The notes under the pieces are model-generated. The model searched no databases. It saw only the letters and a list, made by a program, of their open reading frames with translations, and was not told the DNA's origin. Positions 22,849 through 34,919 of a stretch of DNA of 64,000 nt are shown piece after piece. The stretch comes from Brevipalpus yothersi (taxonomy: Eukaryota; Arthropoda; Arachnida; Trombidiformes; Tenuipalpidae), in contig QZCP01000157.1 of assembly GCA_003956705.1 (NCBI GenBank), positions 35,171-99,170 of the forward strand, written 5' to 3'. The position numbers were made by a program, and so were the translations under genes. How positions within the stretch are numbered: the stretch's first letter is position 1; every line of letters starts with the position of its first letter.

Positions 22849-23949
22849 TCTTGAAAGCAATAAAAAATTGAACCCCAGTAGTGACTAGGTAGTATTCTCA
22901 TTGAGCCACCCAATTGTCCATATGATTTCTCTCTTCAATTTCTGATAGAAAAAATTCACCAAAGCTGTTGTTACTTTCGAATCACATTTTGCTTCTCTGA
23001 CAAGTCAATCTTCAGAACATTAAGAAATCATTTAATTGAACCCAACTTGTCATACTCTCGAAGATAAAAAAATAAAATGAAATTTGAAACTACTTTAACC
23101 ATTAAAAATTTTGAAAAATTGATGCATAAAAAATTTTGTTAGTTTCTTAAAAAACCGTTAGCACTTAGAGGCAACGAAATTGATCATTGACGATTGATTT
23201 ATCTCTAACCTTCGTTTGGAAACGGGGATAGTCACAAACGCTCCTAGAGACTTTTGTAAACATTGGTGTGTTCATCTAGAAATTCTCTGTAAAAAAATTT
23301 TGATTATTCATTTATCTATAATCTTCGCCTGAGAACGGGAATCATCAGTAACAAATTTTCAGTGGAAACTTAATTGCGAGAGGAGGAGGAGGCGTTCAAT
23401 TCTCAAAAAATGAAGAGAGATGCAGCTGGAATCTTTTGAGATCGTTAAATCTAAGAATCAAACACTAGTGTCAAAAGAAGTCGATTCTGACCTCTCAAAT
23501 TAATTTATGCCATTTATTATTGACAATACGACTTTATTCATTATCATATTCCTCCTTCTCAATTCCAAGTATAAGATGAAAAAAAATGCCGAGCCTCAAC
23601 CAACATGAATTTTTCCCTTCGTTCGTAAATGAACTATATAATAACTATTGGACTGCTAATTAGAGTTGTGAGTGGGTATAGAAACATAGTAAAATCATTC
23701 GTGATTGAAGACCAGCAAGCTTCCCATAATGGATTGGTGAATGGCACTGAAACGTTCCCTTTTAGAACTTCCGTTGATCCAAGTTGGCCACTCTGATCCC
23801 ACGAAAATACTCCGCGAATCATCATCAGGAAGATGGAAAAACAGTTCTCGTTTCAGGTATCATGTTACATCTTGCTCATCTCGTACATCTTGCCGGCAAG
23901 ACATATTTTTTTCGTTGGTCATAGACTTGGACTTCGGTCGGCCGAGAAG
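22849..23949. repeat. R–S spacer, copy 2
   Basis: Non-coding counterpart of 18,170–19,140, about 130 bases longer. A TATCATGTTACATCTT motif (23,858–23,873) precedes the shared element as before BTB-7. A 99-codon frame at 23,741–24,040 overlaps the conserved upstream motifs and is not maintained in copy 1. Confidence 0.55.
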
Positions 23950-23969
23950 TTTCTCGAGCGCAGGTCAAA
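23950..23969 (+). promoter_or_regulatory. shared GAGCGCAGGTCA element upstream of BTB-9
   Basis: TTTCTCGAGCGCAGGTCAAA, one change from the BTB-7 copy, about 165 bases before the ATG. Confidence 0.55.
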
Positions 23970-24132
23970 AAACATTCTCACTACATTCTCTGTTGAGAAG
24001 AAAAGTTAAATTTTCATACATGTATTTTGCATCTACTTAGTCAGATACATTTATTTGTATCTTATGTATTTAGCTGGTGGCATTATTCAATTGTAATTGT
24101 TTGATTATCATAAAATTTTGTTAATTTCAGCG

Positions 24133-25066
24133 ATGATTATTTTTTTTGCTCAAGATGTTTCAGGGAAGGCTCCCGAAAATTCTGAAGATGTTACAGTTTT
24201 CTATCCCGATAAGTGTTTTCATCTTCCAGAAGAGTGCATAGATGGAGAAAAAAAAGAATTACCATCTGTTACTTTTGTTCTTGATGGTGGAAAATCTAAA
24301 GTTTGTGTCCGCAAATCGTTCTTGGCAGGTTCTAGCTCAGTGTTCAGTGCGTTCAGAAGAGAGGACCAGAAAAGCTATGAGACGATTTTAGACAACCCCA
24401 ATTTTGATGTCGAAAGTTTCATAATTTTTATCCAGAATCTGCGTCCAGAGCTGTTGGACTGGGATCAAGAGATGGGAAAAGTTGACATGAGAAATGTTAC
24501 TCAGCTACTCTACTTATCTCATGAATATAAGGTCGATTCATTGAAGAATACTTGCTCCAATTTTCTGGAAAGCAGAGCGAACAACTCCAATGCCTTCGAT
24601 TTTCTCAAAATTGTAAGTTACGATCAGATGATTCAATTATCAGTGGATTTTGGAAATTTATTTTCGATTAGAGCTAATAATTGATTTTTTTTCTTCGTAG
24701 GCTGATCGCTATGATTTGAAAAATCTCAAGTATATTTGCACTCACATTATAGCTCGTGACTCCATTGATGATGGAGATGAGTATGTTGAACTCTTCTCAG
24801 AGGTGCCTCTCCAGCATTTTGTCGCAGTTTTAGATCATCTCCTTGATGATCCATCTTCGATTGAAGTTCATCAGATAAAGGGTTTCAAAGCATGGCTATC
24901 CAATGAATCTAATGGAGTGCGACCGCGAAAAAGGACAGCTTCTGAGATCGAAGCATCTATCAAGCTGTTCGAGAATCGTTACCAAAGGAAATTGGGAATA
25001 AAAAATACTTCTGAGTCGAAAGTTAAGGAAGTTGAAGACTGTCAGATGACTTGTCCAATTGCTTAA
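24133..25066 (+). CDS. BTB-9 (group S): divergent BTB/BACK-like protein, 281 aa
   Basis: Exons are 24133–24612 and 24701–25066 (88-base phase-0 intron). The ATG follows TTAATTTCAG|CG. Like BTB-7 it lacks the acidic residue before VTF (PSVTF) and has VRK in place of AHK. The SSSVF loop is shorter (FSAFRREDQ versus a Phe/Lys-rich repeat in BTB-7), accounting for the 12-base exon difference. Exon 2 has LFSEVPLQHFVAVLDHLL, GFKAWLSNESNG and RPRKRTASE. The tail extends about 20 residues beyond BTB-7 (KNTSESKVKEVEDCQ…), because BTB-7 meets a TGA earlier. AATAAA at 25,180–25,185. Confidence 0.84.
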
Positions 25067-26156
25067 GTTCAACCGATATGCGAGAAAACATGTAAAACCA
25101 ACTTCAAACAACGTAACAGTCATTACTATCATGGATAGTGTTTTCTAGTGTTTCTCAGAAGTCTTACTAGCTCTTGATTAATAAACTTGAAATGGGCAAA
25201 TTACAGAAGTTTTAGTGCTATTTTGTTTGGACAAAGTTAATCCTCTTATCGTGGAATCATTATTTCTTTAGAATAATATTATTCATAAGCATTAATTCTA
25301 TATGGTAATGAAACAATTAAATGATCACTTTTAACATTTTATGAAGAGTATATCTCGTTCCTCAAACTTTCTGGATGAAATGACTTAAATTTCTCGAGAT
25401 TATAAAGGGCTGAATCGGACGCTCTTCATAAATTCTATCATGATCTGACGCTTAGTGCATTCACATTTATTCTCAATATAATGGTGATGTGAGATAAGCT
25501 CTAGAAAATAACAAACTAAAAAAAGTAACTTTCTTTATGGAAGAGATTTTTTTGTTCCACCAACCTTTCAATCTAATTAGATGAAGTCCACTGCTTAGTC
25601 ATTTCTGAACATTTATGCGGAGTTTGGATCACTTTCATATAATAGATTGATAATAGATTCTAGAATAAAAGATAATCAGCAGAAAATAATTGCAATTCGC
25701 ATCTACCGGTAAGTCGTCAGAAAAACGACCCTTTGAGTACTTTTAAGTGATCAAACATACACCTTTACTTAAGATTGGTGATGGATGATACAGGTGTTAG
25801 AGATGGAGAATCTGAAGGTGTTGATTTTTCAATTAGAAGCTAGGTGCACTTTGATAGTGTGAAAATATAGCGACTATGGCAACGATTTTTAATGAATCTG
25901 TAAGAGTTTCTATCCATTTTCTTTGCTTCCCATGGGTTGTCAAGCCAATATGGAGGTTTTTGCATGACTTCGAGTCTTAAGTCTAAACTTTTGGGTATCT
26001 TTGAATCATAGCGTACTGACTCATTTCAGTTAGAAAGGGCTTCAAAAACTGTGACGCAAACAAATTGCCCAGGTGAAAAATTAAGTCTAGATGTGATGAT
26101 CATAATCTTGTATTGTTGTTAGAGTTTGACTGTTTTATTTGATGATAGTTTTGGAG
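25067..26156 (+). repeat. BTB-9 3' flank and array spacer repeat, copy 3
   Basis: The spacer proper is about 25,445–26,075 and parallels copy 1 at 12,240–12,860 through GGGCTTCAAAAACTGT. It runs straight into the T-group gene BTB-10, as copies 4 and 5 run into BTB-13 and BTB-15. Confidence 0.65.
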
Positions 26157-26961
26157 ATGCCTCCAAAGAAAGTGACTCGAGACCAAATCTTTAGTGACAA
26201 GAATTTTAAAGACAGAATAAGTAAAACGCTTGAGAAAAAAGAATGTTGTGATGTTACTTTTTTGTTTGATGGCGGAAAACAAAAAGTTGCTGCTCATAAA
26301 GTGTTCTTGGTAGCTTCCAGCCCAGTGTTTAGCGAGATGTTCAATAATCCAGATTCAAGAATCTCAGAGGTGGAAATGGATGATTCCAACATCGATGTCG
26401 CTAATTTCGAGGTGTTCATTCAGAATTTATCCACAGGAAAAGTGAAACTGAATATGACTAACGTTGAACAGCAAACTTACTTGGCACGTAAATATAAGGT
26501 TGCATCAGTGGAAGAATTGTGCATGGACTTCCTCAAGACAAATATAAAGCCCTCAAATGTTTTTGATATGCTTCAAATTGTGAGTTCATGAATCTGGCGA
26601 AAAATTTTTCTGGAAGCCCTTCTTAATGGAAACTAATACTCAACCTTCTCTCCTGTAGGCTGACTACTATGACATGGAAGAACTCAGAGGATCTTGTATT
26701 GAGACTTTAGTCGATAAGTTCACTGGCGAAGTCGAAGATGTGAAACTTTTCTCAAAACTTCCTCTTGAGCACCTCTTATCAGTCATAGAGGATCTCCAAT
26801 ATACTTCCGATTCTGTTCAAATTAATCGTCTCATGAGAGCTTTCACAGCATGGCTCTTGGAGCAATCAAATGGAGTGCAACCCAAAAAAAGAAATGCTTC
26901 TGAGATGGAGGTTCCTCTCAATCTATTAAAAAGTGGTTGCAAGTCAAAATTGGATAAATAG
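26157..26961 (+). CDS. BTB-10 (group T): BTB/BACK-like protein, 241 aa
   Basis: Exons are 26157–26579 and 26659–26961; the 79-base intron is the shortest in the array. The family start MPPKKVTRDQ follows GATGATAG|TTTTGGAG; an in-frame ATG at 26,142 is a less likely alternative. The BTB domain has CCDVTFLFDGGKQKV, AHKVFLVASSPVFSEMF, an acidic DDSNIDV and LARKYKV. Exon 2 (ADYYDMEELRGSC) has LFSKLPLEHLLSVIEDL and AWLLEQSNGVQPKKRNASE; the basic cluster is KKR instead of RKRK. AATAAA at 27,169–27,174. Confidence 0.88.
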
Positions 26962-28355
26962 CAAATTTAAATGTTATTGAAAATTCAGTCAGGGAAGAAA
27001 ATATGTGATCTCTCTACATCATTCATGCTAATTACTAGCCTACTAGATGTGAAAACTTGCTAAATTCGTGGGATTTTTCACCAGACCAATCAAACTTTTC
27101 CCACAGCTCGGTATCTAAAGCATCCGATATCATATTTTTTTATCTTATTCTCTGATTTTTTTATATAAAATAAATCTGAAACTATCTCAAGTGCATAAAC
27201 TGCCGTTTTTTCCCTGCTACTAGATTTCTAGCCCTTGTGGACAACATCATTTCCTCTTGTAATTTGGATCTCAAATCTTAGCTCCGTTCCGGTATGTGAA
27301 ACATCAATATTGATCACTAACTTGATGGAAGCTGAATTTGAGAGAATGAAGCGTCCAATTTTTCTGAGGCCAATGAGATACAGCAGGGAAAATCTTTTAA
27401 GCCATGGAATCAAAAACAATAGATTAGACACCAGCGGTCATGTAAATGAAAGAAGAAGAAGAAAATACAACCCTTCGCTTTCTGATGTTCTATTCCATCA
27501 AGCTAACATTACGAATTAGGTTATCTCATTTAGTGAGAATATGAATTTGAATGTAAATAGAATTGAATAATTATGAGTTTGATGATCAGGAGAGTTCCTA
27601 ATGTATCATCGGACACTGCACTGTAAATGTTTTCAGAATTGACTGATGAGTAGCAATCTCATGTTTTCAGAAAAGATCCAACCATCCAAAACATATAATG
27701 GAACTCCAGATGGTAATGAACACTCCTCAAAATTATGTAGACATTTTTAAAGAGTTCATTAAGAACTCTTTTACATAACAATCTCGAATATTGACCATTG
27801 ATTTGTCTCTCATTTCCGCTTGAAGATAGGAACTCACCAGCAACACATCTTGAGCGGAGATTCGCTCGAACGACGTCTCAAAAAAACTTGGTTCTAAGTC
27901 TCTTGATTATACTTTTCATCATTGATTACACATATTCATTCATTAATATATTCCTCCTTCCCAACTCGAAGTGTGAAATGGCAAAAATGCCGAAGCTTGA
28001 AATCTGAGAAACAATTAACATAAATCTTCCAGTTCATCTGTGAATGAATGATATGGACTACTAATGAGAGTTGTGCGTGGTGCAGAATAAAATCAATTAA
28101 CGTGTAATTTGAGATGAGCAAGCCGTTCATGATGTATCTGATTGGCGACTGATACTGAAACTTTTTATCTTGGAACTTTCACCGCTCATCTTTCAGCTAA
28201 AATTCGCGACTCAGAGTCTACAAGTATAATTCGCGAATTATCAGAAAGATGAATAAACAAATCATTTCAATCGATTTATTTTGTTGCATCTTGTTGAAGA
28301 CATCAGTGCTGGGGCTTATTTCTCCGTTGACCTTCGACTTCAAACTTTCAAAAAG
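26962..28355. repeat. T–U spacer, copy 1
   Basis: Non-coding. It matches 33,884–34,919 in order, with a 27,430–27,780 portion partly missing in copy 2. Open frames here (27,235–27,519; 27,798–28,007) are not preserved in copy 2. It ends with TTGTTGCATC (28,281–28,290), the upstream motif. Confidence 0.55.
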
Positions 28356-28375
28356 TTTCTTGAGCGCAGGTCAAA
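28356..28375 (+). promoter_or_regulatory. shared GAGCGCAGGTCA element upstream of BTB-11
   Basis: TTTCTTGAGCGCAGGTCAAA, about 160 bases before the ATG. A CCGTTGACCTTCGACTT stretch (28,325–28,340) lies just 5'; its TGACCT is an opposite-strand AGGTCA, so two half-sites face each other. Confidence 0.55.
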
Positions 28376-28533
28376 AACTTTCTCACCAAGGGAAAGACTA
28401 GTTAAATTTTAACCTAAGTGATTCAAATGATTAGTTGAGTAGGATTGATTAACTTCGGATTTGCTTACCATAAACTTTTTTTATTCCTTAGAACTCGCCT
28501 TGTTTACTCCTTAATCTGATAATAGTTTTCGAG

Positions 28534-29367
28534 ATGGCATGGAAATCTGGAGATAATATATATATTTCTGGAAATGAGGATTATCGCCACCGAATAATTA
28601 AAATTATCGACGAAAAAGTATCTTCTAATGTCACTTTTGTGCTTGATGGTGGAAAGGAAAAAGTCAGTGCCCCTAAGTTGCTCCTGGTGTCTTCCAGTCC
28701 TGTGTTCAAAAGTATGTTTAGTGACCCAAGCCTGGTAGGCTCAGAGGTGATAATAGACGATCCCAAAATCGATGTCGAAAATTTCGAGCTGTTTGTACTG
28801 AATATTTCAACAGGCAAGGCGAAAGTCAGAATGGAAAATGTTACTCAACAAATCTATTTGGCTGATAAATACAAAGTTGATTGGTTGAAGGATTTTTGCT
28901 CAAAGTTTCTGGCGAAAAAAGTGAAGTTTTCTAATGTTCTAGATTTCCTTCAGATTGTAAGTTCTTTTTTCAGATGACTCAGCCATCAAAACTCTGTGAA
29001 AAATTTCGCAACATGAAATGAAGAGAGGTAATGACTGATTTTTTTTTCGCGGTAGGCTGATCGCTATGGTATGGAAAGCCTCAAGGAAGCTTGCATCGAA
29101 GCAATAAGCTATGGCTCCAGTGATGAAACAAAGCATGTCGAACTTTTCTCGAAATTGTCTCCTGATCATTTCATTGCCGTTATAGACTATCTATTAGCAT
29201 GTGAAGAGCAAGATCGGATTAAGAATCAAGCTTATTGTCACTTGAAAGCTACCAAAGCATGGCTTCTGGAAAAATCTAATGGATTTCCATCAAGAAAGAG
29301 GGATTCTTCTGAAAACGAAGGTATCGTCCCGTTGCAAAGTTGCAAACAAAAATTCGGAAAAGAATAG
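28534..29367 (+). CDS. BTB-11 (group U): BTB/BACK-like protein, 244 aa
   Basis: Exons are 28534–28956 and 29056–29367 (99-base phase-0 intron). The ATG (MAWKSGDN) follows GATAATAG|TTTTCGAG. Two signature BTB positions are changed: SNVTF (Asp to Asn) and APK (His to Pro); BTB-14, its close duplicate, keeps both. The rest is normal: SSPVFKSMF, DDPKIDVENF, LADKYKVDWLK. Exon 2 (ADRYGMESLKEAC) has LFSKLSPDHFIAVIDYLL and KAWLLEKSNGFPSRKRDSSE. AATAAA at 29,524–29,529. Confidence 0.86.
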
Positions 29368-30343
29368 ATTTTGAGCGGAAAATTTCCAATGGTGTAAAAA
29401 TAGATAATCTATCCATTACCCTAATTCTTTTTCAGTTGAGAAAATCATAAAAACTGACTTTATAAAGAATGCCATTGTGGCCAGCATTTTTTTCTCGGAA
29501 TGTAGTCTTAATAGCTGATGAAGAATAAATTCAAAATGGTCCAAATTACACAGATTGTAGCCTAGACAGCATTTGTGTTGACAACACAGTGGTGTGTGTG
29601 TCGACTATTTCGAAAGAAGATCAATTGATTGAATAATTAATTAATAATTAATAACTTGAGTGAGAATAGAGTAATAGCCAAAAAGATTGGAAAATTATCT
29701 CCTCCCTAATCTGACTATAAAACTGTGACAACTTGTGAATACCTTAGTCTAAAATTCTCCTTTTCTTTTGTACTTTTGACTCTCTTATATTCCTTCACTT
29801 ATTTTTCCAGAGAATGTGTGATAAACTTCGGGCTAAAAGACAAATGATCGACACTCATACATCTGTATTTCTATTATATGCGCTTCCCCTATGCTTTCCT
29901 CTTCCGTTTGCTCCCATACAAAAATCATGTGTTTGTTTTGGGTAATTTTTTAATTAATTAATCAGTTAATTTTTACCAATAATTTTTTAGATATGATCAA
30001 ACGAAGTAAGTTATTGGAGGCGAGTGTTTATTCGCAACTATTCATTTATAATTATCTGTATTAGAATTAGAATTCATCATCCGTTTGAATGATGAGATTT
30101 CCATGCAATTCGCTGTATCGAGCAGTGTCGAGAGTAAGCTACATTCCACTGTGATGAAAATTTTCCATCACCACTCGGGAAAACAACTCAACTATTCCAT
30201 TTATAAAATTAGGTAGTGTTTAAAAGTGCTCGCTACATTCGAACTCGATTTGACACATCGCTCGCCTCTATTGAATATGATCTGATGTTAATGTTTCAAT
30301 ATCTTCAGAGTTAAATTTGCTTGTCTATCTGATCGTTGTGAAA
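29368..30343. repeat. U-gene 3' flank, copy 1
   Basis: Non-coding; matches 35,861–36,740 behind BTB-14, including GTGTTGACAACACAGTG (a short inverted repeat, TGTTGACAACA), AACTTCGGGCTAAAAGACAAA and CCGTTTGCTCCCATACAAAAATCATG. No gene is seen. Confidence 0.55.
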
Positions 30344-30590
30344 ATGTCTTCTAAGAGCGCGGGTTTTCATTGATTATAATTCTAATGTCAGAGTTAGTAA
30401 AAGTTTCGAAAAAAAAGAATGTTGTGATGTTACCTTCTTGTTAAATGGTGGAAAACTCAAATTTGCTGCTTATAGAGTGTTTTTGGTGGCTTCTAGTCAA
30501 GTATTTAGTGAGATGTTCAATGAATCGAATTCGAAAATCTCGAAAGTTGAAATAAATGATCCCAACATTGATGATTATGAAATGATAAAA
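30344..30590 (+). pseudogene. psi-7: T-type BTB exon 1 fragment
   Basis: The ATG at 30,344 aligns with BTB-15 (GTGAAAATGTCTTCT), but the frame stops at TGA 30,371–30,373 after nine codons because of a deletion. The BTB part resumes (ECCDVTFLLNGGKLKF, VFLVASSQVFSEMF, INDPNID) and breaks at about 30,585. From there the sequence is the Q–R spacer type (matching 21,361 onward), so this is a chimeric duplication end. Confidence 0.75.
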
Positions 30591-31144
30591 TCATTATGGT
30601 TCTACTTCCCAAGTTTCGAGGCTCGTTAGAAACTCTGACCATCGAATAATGGACTGTCCAAAGGTCAATTAGTGCAAGTCAAGAAAAATTCGAACAAATG
30701 TTCACAAAGGAATTAATTACTTTCATGTCGACATTCACTTGAGATCCAAATTAAATGCGAGAGAAGATGATGTTCGAGTCTGATCATGTTAAGACTTGCT
30801 TATTAAGTAATAAGTAATATAGAAATGACATCAGGTGTAATTGGAGAGCAGCAACCACTCATGATAGATTTGATTAGAGACTGGCGTTTGTCTATATGGA
30901 ACTCTTGCTGTTCCGAATTGGCAACTTTGAGTCCACTTCGCACTTTGCAGGATGGAAAAACAGTTTCCGTTTTAGGTATCATGTTACATCTTTTTGGAAT
31001 CATGCGCAAGAAGGGAAAATTCTCACTAGAAAAGTTAGATTGTTGGATTGTTAAGCATTCCAATTAATCATATAGCTGGTAGGATTGATCAATTATAAAT
31101 TTCATTATCATTCACTTTTGTTTACGCTAATAATTGTTCTAGAT
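30591..31144. repeat. chimeric spacer before BTB-12
   Basis: Bases 30,591–30,790 match the Q–R spacer. Bases 30,840–31,080 match the S-gene upstream region, including TATCATGTTACATCTT (30,977–30,992). A worn version of the shared element (CATGCGCAAGAAGG, 31,001–31,014) lies about 130 bases before the BTB-12 ATG. Its flank AAAATTCTCACTA matches the BTB-9 context. Confidence 0.5.
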
Positions 31145-31992
31145 ATGGCTCCCAAAAGCTCGAAAGATGTCATGATTCTCTATCATAATAAGGATTCTCA
31201 GCGTCAAATGAGTGGAAAAGAAAAAGAATCATCTAGTGTTACTTTTGTACTTGATGGTGGAAAATCTAAAGTCAAAGCTCGCAAATCGCTCTTGATGGCT
31301 TCTAGTCCAGTCATTAAAAGTATGTTCAGTGGAAAGGGCCAGAGAGGCTCTGAGGTGATTGTAGACGATCCCAAAATCGATGTAGAAGATTTTAAAGTGT
31401 TTATCCAGAATTTGTGTGCAGAGCCAAAGAAAATTCGCATGGGAAATGTTGCTCAGCAAATACACTTGGCTCACAAATACAAGGTTAATTCGTTGAAAGA
31501 TATTTGCTCTAAATTTCTGGTTAAAAAGATTAACTTCTCCAACGTTTTCGATTTCCTTCAGATTGTAAGTTTTCAGATGATTCAATCATGACGAATTTGC
31601 GAGTGAATATTTCCTAAGCTGATGAGAGCTAATTATTGATTTTCCCTTCTTCGTAGGCAGATTGCTATGATATAGAAAGTCTCAAGAAAGCTTGCATCAA
31701 AACTATAACTGATTGGAATGGCGATGAAGAAGATCAAGAAGAGTCCATCGAGCTTTTCTCGGAACTACCGTTTCAACACTTCATCGCAGTTTTGGATCAA
31801 ATCCTTGAAAGGTATGGATATGGGTATGGTTATGGTTATACGAGTATTAAAAATAATCTTTTGAGGGCTTTCAAAGCATGGCTTTCTAATAAATCCAATG
31901 GATTGCGACCACGAAAAAGGACAGCTTCTGAGATGGAAGCGTGTATCGAGCTTTTCGCAAACCGTTACAAAAGAAAATTGGGAAAAAAATAG
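31145..31992 (+). CDS. BTB-12 (group S): BTB/BACK-like protein, 251 aa
   Basis: Exons are 31145–31564 and 31657–31992 (92-base phase-0 intron; exon 2 starts GCA GAT). The start MAPKSSKDV follows ATTGTTCTAG|AT. As in the other S genes the residue before VTF is not acidic (SSVTF) and AHK is replaced (ARKSL). Otherwise the core is normal (ASSPVIKSMF, DDPKIDVEDF, LAHKYKVNSLK). Exon 2 has LFSELPFQHFIAVLDQIL followed by a Tyr-Gly repeat (YGYGYGYGY, coded by TATGG/TTATGG units near 31,811–31,838). Then come KAWLSNKSNG and RPRKRTASE. AATAAA at 32,174–32,179. Confidence 0.86.
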
Positions 31993-33069
31993 ATTTCTGA
32001 GTGGTAAGTTCACGGTGTTGGTCACTCTTCCCACTGCTCAAGTTCTATCCATGGGTAGGAAAACCTGTAAGAACTGACGTTGGAGAAAATAACAGATTTC
32101 ATTACCACGAATAGTATTTTCTAGTGTTTTTTAGTTTTCTAGTGTTTTTTAGGACTCTCAATAGCTCTCGATGAATAAACTCGACAAATCATTGCCATTG
32201 AGATGACATTAAGTTTGAGAAAAATTTTTCCTATCCATCAGAAAACCATAATCTTTTGAGAATGAGGATTCATAAGCATGAATCCTGTAAGAAAGTGGGA
32301 AGCACCAGTCAAACAATCAATTAGTGACTTTTTGAAAAACATGGACGGATCCTCGAAGGTTTTAGTTAGAATGACTTGGTTTTTCCAAGACTAAGGGAAT
32401 CTCGAAACTTATACTTGACACAAATTTTGCTAGCATAACTTTAAGCTTGTTAGTGCTTTCACATAAATTCTCAAACTCAGGCTGGTGTAAAATTTACCCT
32501 CAAAATATTTCATTCCCAATAACGACCCTTTTCATGGAAGGAATTGGCTCGTCATGCAAATCTTCCCAATTGAATCGATTGGGGTCCATTTTTAGGCTTC
32601 ATACTGAGCTTAGGCCCCTCTCATTTGAGAGCTGATAGAAAATTTTGGAAAATATTAAAATTAATCAAAAATAATTGCAATCATAGTTCGCGCCAGAGTC
32701 GTCAAAGAGACAATCATTCGAGATTCAACATCCACTTCGACTTAAGATTGATGATGGTATAGATGAATTCTGGAGGTTTTGATCACTTAATTATAGGCTT
32801 GGTGCATTTTGATAGTGTGAAAATACAGTAAAAATGGCGATGATTTCAATGAATATGCAGAAGGCTCTATTTGTTTTCTTTGCACCCTTTCAGGTGATTA
32901 AGCCAATGTGAAGGTTTTGACTTTACAGCTCTTGTGCATCTTTGACTCATGGAGCATTGACTCATTTCAGGTCAAGAGACTCTCAAGGACGGTAATTCAA
33001 ATAGTTTGTATTGACACAATCTTTTATTGTCATTATAGTTAGAATATTTCTGTCTTGTGGGTCCTGAAA
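31993..33069 (+). repeat. BTB-12 3' flank and array spacer repeat, copy 4
   Basis: The spacer part is about 32,440–33,000 and leads into BTB-13, as copy 3 leads into BTB-10. It lacks the PIAS-derived piece seen in copies 5 and 6. No gene is seen. Confidence 0.6.
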
Positions 33070-33883
33070 ATGCCTCCAAAGAAAGTGATCCGTGATCAAG
33101 TTTTCAGTGACAACAACTTCAAAACTCGGATAAGTAAAACTCTTGAGAAAAAAGAATTTTGTGATATTACTTTCTTGTTTGATGGTGGTAAACATAAGGT
33201 TGCTGCTCATAAATTGCTCTTGGCAGCTTCCAGCCCAGTGTTTAGTGAAATGTTCAATGATCCAAATTCGAAAAGCTCCGAAGTGGAAATAAATGATCCC
33301 AACATCGATGTTGCCAATTTCGAAGTGTTCATTCAGAACTTATCCACAGGAGAAGTGAAACTGAATATAGCAAATGTTGAACAGCAAATTTACTTGGCCC
33401 ATAAATATGAGGCTGTATCAGTGAAGGAGTTATGCGAAGGTTTCCTCGTGACAAAAGTGAAGCCCTCCAATGTTTTCAATATGCTTCGAATTGTGAGTCT
33501 TGATCATCAAATGGTCCAATTCTTCCCTAAATCTGACAGAAAATTTTTTGAAAGCCCCTCATGATGAAAATTAATATTTAACCTTCTTCCTGTAGGTTGA
33601 CTATTATGATATGAAAGAACTCAAAAGATCTTGTATTGAGAATTTAGTTGATAAGTTCAGTGGCGAATTCGAAGATGTGAAACTTTTCTCGAAACTTCCT
33701 CTTGAGCATCTCTTGTCGGTCATAGAGGAACTCGGACTTGTTAATGATACTATCGAAGTTAATCGTCTCATGCCAGCTTTCTCAGCTTGGCTCTTGGAGC
33801 AATCTAATGGTGTGCAATCCAAAAAAAGAAACGCTTCTGAGATGGAGGTTCCTCTCAATCTATTAAAAAGTGGTTGCAAGTAG
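33070..33883 (+). CDS. BTB-13 (group T): BTB/BACK-like protein, 236 aa
   Basis: Exons are 33070–33492 and 33596–33883 (103-base phase-0 intron). The start is MPPKKVIRDQ. BTB marks: FCDITFLFDGGKHKV, AHKLLLAASSPVFSEMF, NDPNIDVANF, LAHKYEAVSVK. Exon 2 begins GTT GAC (Val) where nearly all others begin with an alanine codon. It has LFSKLPLEHLLSVIEEL, AWLLEQSNGVQSKKRNASE and SGCK, then a TAG where BTB-10 has a serine codon. The protein is five residues shorter than BTB-10. An AATAAA-like signal lies near 34,140. Confidence 0.86.
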
Positions 33884-34919
33884 AAACTAAATAAATAAAA
33901 GATTTGAATGTTATGGAAAATGGAAAATTCATTCAGAGAAGAAAAAAAGAAAATAATCATTCTTCCTACAGAATGATCTACACTGTATGCATTTCATTCA
34001 TACCCATCACTAATTGATATCAAAACTCACCAACTTTGTGAAATTTTTCATCAAATTAGTGTAAATTTCCTACAGCTCAATATCCAAAGCATTCGATATC
34101 ATATTTTTCAATTTTATTTTCCGAGCTTTTGACATATAAAATAAATATGGAACTATTTCAAGTGCATGAACTGCGGTTATCGTCCTGTTGCTAGATTTTT
34201 AGCCCCTGGTAGACAACATCGTTCCTCATGCATATTGGTTCTCATCTCTTAACTCCGCTTTGGTATGGGTATCATCAAAATTGATCACTAACTTGATGGA
34301 AACTGAGTTCGAGAGACTGAAGCGTTCAGTTTTCCTGAGGTCAACATAATACATCGGGCTAAATCTTTTGAACCATGGAATAGGCTATAGACAATAGTTT
34401 TAGCAATCTTTCAAGAACATTAGGCTCAAGAATCGAAAGAACTCGGTTCTGAGTCTTTAAGTTGTACTTTTCCTATTTATCATTGATTAAACATATTCAT
34501 TCAGTATCATCTTTCTCTAACTCAATTCGAAGTATAAGATGAGTAAAATTCCGGAGCGTGAAATCTGAGCTTTGATTAACATGAATGTTCTTCCAGTTCA
34601 TCTGTAAATGAAGGATATGGATCACTAATGAGACTTGTGCGTGGCGTATAATAAAATCAATTAACGTGTAATTTGAGATCAGCAAGCCATTCATGATGTA
34701 TCTGATTGGCACCCAGGCTTGAAACTTTTTCTCTCGAAACTTTCACCGCTCATCTCCCGACTCAAATTCGCGACTCTGAGTCTACAAAAATACTTCGCGA
34801 ATCATCAGTAAGATAGCTAAGCGGATCATTTCATTCAATTTATCTTGTTGCATCTTGATGTAGACACCAATGTTGAGGCTTATTTTTCCGTTGACCTTCG
34901 ACTTCAAACTTTCAATGAG
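33884..34919. repeat. T–U spacer, copy 2
   Basis: Counterpart of 26,962–28,355, somewhat shorter. It carries TATCTTGTTGCATCTT at 34,841–34,856. No gene is seen. Confidence 0.55.
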
